A stretch of 64,000 nt of DNA, taken from Notospermus geniculatus. Its lineage: Eukaryota; Nemertea; Pilidiophora; Heteronemertea; Lineidae. The DNA lies in the NCBI GenBank assembly GCA_002633025.1, contig NMRB01000435.1:24169-88168 (forward strand). Reading direction: 5' to 3'. Of this stretch, positions 61,764-64,000 are shown one piece after another. The position numbers were made by a program, and so were the translations under genes. The notes beneath the pieces were generated by a model. The model did not search any database and was not told where the DNA came from. It saw only the letters and a program-made list of their open reading frames with translations. Numbering within the stretch: position 1 is the stretch's first letter; the number at the start of each line of letters is the position of its first letter.

Positions 61764-62199
61764 TATTTCAATGGTTGAAGTATGTTTTAGTTCAAACCTT
61801 TCAAAGGTTGTTATTTTCAATGTGAGGTCTGTTACTTTCAATGTAAATTCTTTTGTTTAGTTTTGTAATTTCAGTGAAATAACCGAGTGACCCTCTGTGC
61901 CATGAATGACGTGCCTTCGCGACAAGATTTAACGGTGGATCAGGACAACGAATAAAGTCCTGCATCTGAAATTAAAAATTCATAAGCTAGTATGTTCCTG
62001 ATCTAACCTACACTGCCAATTCGACGGTCGAAAACTGACTAAACGAGAAAACTGCCGGTATTTTACCGGTAGTTGAAGAGAGTCTGTCGTACCAAACGGT
62101 GGACGGTGACCTGTGCTCTTGTGACTTTTCAACGTTTGACCCAATTAATCCTAGCACTCGCTTCCTACGTCACCGCACATGAACCAGGGGTGGGCGGAT
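61764..62199. other. 3' flank of copy B, unassigned
   Basis: Colinear with 52216-52770 of copy A apart from the MITE that only A carries. AATAAA at about 61949 reads AATGAA in A, so a shared poly(A) signal here is unlikely. Confidence 0.5.
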
Positions 62200-62340
62200 C
62201 GTGGATTTTTGAAAAGAGGGGGGTGCCCGGTGCTAGAAACACTGAACTCTACAATGATTTCACGGTCAGTTTTACAGATCCGTTGGCTAAAAGGGGAGGC
62301 GAGTGCCGGGGGTACCCCCTCTGGATCCGCGCCTGCGAAC
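62200..62340 (+). repeat. Dispersed element (ggatccac family), copy 5
   Basis: GGATCGTGGATTTTTGAAAA, then GTGCTAGAAACACTGAAC, TTTCACGGTCAGTTTTACAG and CTGGATCCGCGCCTGCG. It fills the position that is G run plus gap in copy A. Confidence 0.82.
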
Positions 62341-62997
62341 TTCCACTGTAGGCCTACATGTATTTGGCTGGATGTGCAGTGACCTACGGGTGAGGGCTAA
62401 GAAAAAGGGGGTCCTATCCTTGGGAGGTCTGTAGAAAATAAGTTGAAATCCCACCCCCTATGAGTAAGTTATCTGTGGGTGTAAGAAAAAGACGTTATTT
62501 CGAAAGTGAAGACAATTGCCTTCAATCGCCAAGGTGTCTTGCATGGTACCGGGGTGTAGATGATTTGGGGGTCAACTTGCTTGAAAACATTGTCATGCGA
62601 CCTTCAATCTTTGTTTAATTTACATAAAGTTCATGTTAAGGATTCAGTGCGGCTTTACGCCAACTGAAATGATATTTTGGACGAATTATTTTCTTCTGAA
62701 TACTTGCGTCGTTATAAACGCTAGAATTTGATGTAGGAGATTTACGCATAAATTATTTGTTGTGTCTCTGTGTATTATTAATTTATAATGCATAGTCTGT
62801 AACACTTTTGTATATACATATACATGTACTGGTAGACTATTCAGTTGTAATGTATGATGTAAGTCTGTTTCTTAGAGGTGGATCCAATGTAAGGGACAAG
62901 GGGGCAATTTTATTCCATGATCATGGACAAAAATCAAGAGCTGTAGTGTTGATTTCAGACCTAGTGTATTCAATACTGAAACGAATTCAGATTTTGG
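62341..62997. other. 3' flank of copy B, unassigned
   Basis: Colinear with 52850-53404 of copy A. No gene seen. Confidence 0.5.
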
Positions 62998-63118
62998 GTC
63001 GTATTTTAGAACGTTCCTTAACGTTAAGGTCGACCTTAAGTCTATTGTAAAACCATCAAGAACAATAGATTTAAGGTGGACCTTAATGTTAAGTAACGTT
63101 CTAAAATACGGCCCATAA
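62998..63118. mobile_element. Palindromic MITE GTATTTTAGAACRTTCCTTA, copy B
   Basis: CGTATTTTAGAACGTTCCTT + AACGTTAAGGTCGACCTTAA pairs with GGTGGACCTTAATGTTAAGT + AACGTTCTAAAATACGGCCC. It lies directly before the gap. Confidence 0.9.
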
Positions 63119-63120
63119 TA

Positions 63121-63326
63121 NNNNNNNNNNNNNNNNNNNNNNNNNNNNNNNNNNNNNNNNNNNNNNNNNNNNNNNNNNNNNNNNNNNNNNNNNNNNNNNN
63201 NNNNNNNNNNNNNNNNNNNNNNNNNNNNNNNNNNNNNNNNNNNNNNNNNNNNNNNNNNNNNNNNNNNNNNNNNNNNNNNNNNNNNNNNNNNNNNNNNNNN
63301 NNNNNNNNNNNNNNNNNNNNNNNNNN
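63121..63326. other. Assembly gap, 206 N
   Basis: Undetermined bases between the palindrome that ends copy B and another hairpin; palindromes on both sides probably caused the break. Confidence 0.98.
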
Positions 63327-63436
63327 CACTTTAGGGTTATTCGCGTGCGCTCATGCGGAACTGATTTAAATTTCATGATTTTTTCACTTTCCCATTCGTT
63401 CCGCATGAGCGCACGCGAATAACCCCAAGTCTTAAA
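63327..63436. mobile_element. Hairpin element, single copy
   Basis: Same hairpin as 54944-55302 (GGGTTATTCGCGTGCGCTCA arms), ending AACCCCAAGTCTTAA. Confidence 0.93.
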
Positions 63437-64000
63437 TGAAATGCTCCATGGACCATGTGCTACCGGGTTGGACATAATAGTCTAATGACAGAGGGAGGTA
63501 CATATCAGTGTTATGAGCAATCTCGGTCAAGTCACTCCCAGGTAGGACTTTGATGATTTTTGGGTTATGCCACCTGGTGGCCATGTTTGAAGTCAAATCA
63601 GGCTGAAATTTGACGTGCATGTAAAGGTCATCTAGATGGAGGTAAATACCAAATTTGAGCCCTCTGCGTCAAGCCGTTCCAGAGTAATAGCACTTACTTG
63701 ATTTTCAGGTTACGCCACCTGGCGGCCATACTGGATGTCCAATCGGGCCAAAACTTGGTAGTTTTAAAGGTACCCCTCCAATGCATGTTTATGCAAAATA
63801 TGAAGTCGCTCGGTGAAATAATAACAAACTGTGCGAGGTTCGTCACTTTTGTCGAACTTTGACCTCTGTGACCTTGAAAAGTACGTCAAATCAAAAACCC
63901 GTTACATATGTCATGTATCCTCATTAGATGCACCTATGATAACGACATTTTTTAGTTTTTGGTGCAGAATCTTAGTTTTTGCTTGTGAAACTAAGTTTCT
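63437..64000 (-). repeat. Diverged relative of the 302-bp repeat, reverse orientation
   Basis: GTCACTTTTGTCGAACTTTG, ACCTCTGTGACCTTGAAAAG and TACGTCAAATCAAAAACCCG are the reverse of the CATTTCAAGGTCACAGAGGT and GGTTTTTCATTTGACGTACA part of the 24.3-24.9 kb repeat. CGCCACCTGG.GGCCATA occurs twice (about 63570 and 63715), indicating tandem structure here too. Confidence 0.65.

Larger units (their letters stand above)
56546..63120 (+). repeat. Large direct duplication, copy B (~6.6 kb)
   Basis: Colinear with 47212-53526 in the same orientation. The offset grows from 9334 bp at the left to about 9592 bp at the right, through the B-specific MITE and the sequence hidden by the gap in A. It ends at a 206-N gap, so the right limit may be artificial. 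Confidence 0.95.

Noticed and set aside
1-64000. Bacterial operons, phage, or autonomous transposase genes
   Set aside because: No open frame resembles a transposase, integrase or reverse transcriptase, and gene structure is clearly eukaryotic.

Overview
The window is animal genomic DNA. It has spliced genes with consensus GT/AG introns, tRNA-derived SINEs, many short palindromic (MITE-like) elements, minisatellites and assembly gaps. The coding style, the repeat load and the very common palindrome TAGGCCTA suggest a marine invertebrate, perhaps a deuterostome such as an echinoderm or hemichordate. That placement is an inference and is weak. All recognised genes lie on the + strand.

Region 1 (1-2808) is upstream DNA with a 34-bp minisatellite. 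Region 2 (2809-35128) holds an NCKAP5-family gene. I can place nine coding exons: 2809-2925, 16739-16963, 25834-25923, 26508-26681, 27236-27433, 28819-28962, 29380-32007, 33171-33317 and 33491-35128. All internal junctions are phase 0 and sum to about 1787 codons. Exons 2-5 encode the conserved N-terminal coiled coil of NCKAP5/NCKAP5L; the rest is a long, disordered, Ser-rich tail with Pro-rich SH3-type motifs and an SxIP (EB1-binding type) motif. The introns are packed with nested transposable elements.

Region 3 (35129-44210) has only repeats: a composite MITE block, minisatellites at 39.3 and 42.2 kb, a SINE and fold-back elements. Region 4 (44211-49825) has a 153-codon exon starting at an optimal Kozak ATG, a 127-nt exon and a 1847-nt terminal exon. 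Together they encode a basic, Ser/Pro-rich protein with its own SxIP motif. It may be a separate gene, or the 3' end of the NCKAP5-like gene with an alternative first exon, because the reading phases allow both.

Region 5 (47212-63120) is the most striking. The last two exons with their intron and about 3.7 kb of 3' flank occur twice in direct orientation (copy A about 47.21-53.53 kb, copy B about 56.55-63.12 kb). Both reading frames are open, with only nine residue differences by eye, and there are copy-specific MITE insertions with clean empty sites. This is either a recent segmental duplication or two haplotypes assembled in series next to gaps. Smaller duplications of the same kind lie at 9.2-13.1 kb and 54.1-56.3 kb.

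The genes appear to belong to microtubule/centrosome biology (NCKAP5 family, SxIP motifs). The remaining structure of the window is a record of nested, mostly non-autonomous transposon insertions. No transposase, viral gene, CRISPR array or free-standing RNA gene was recognised.
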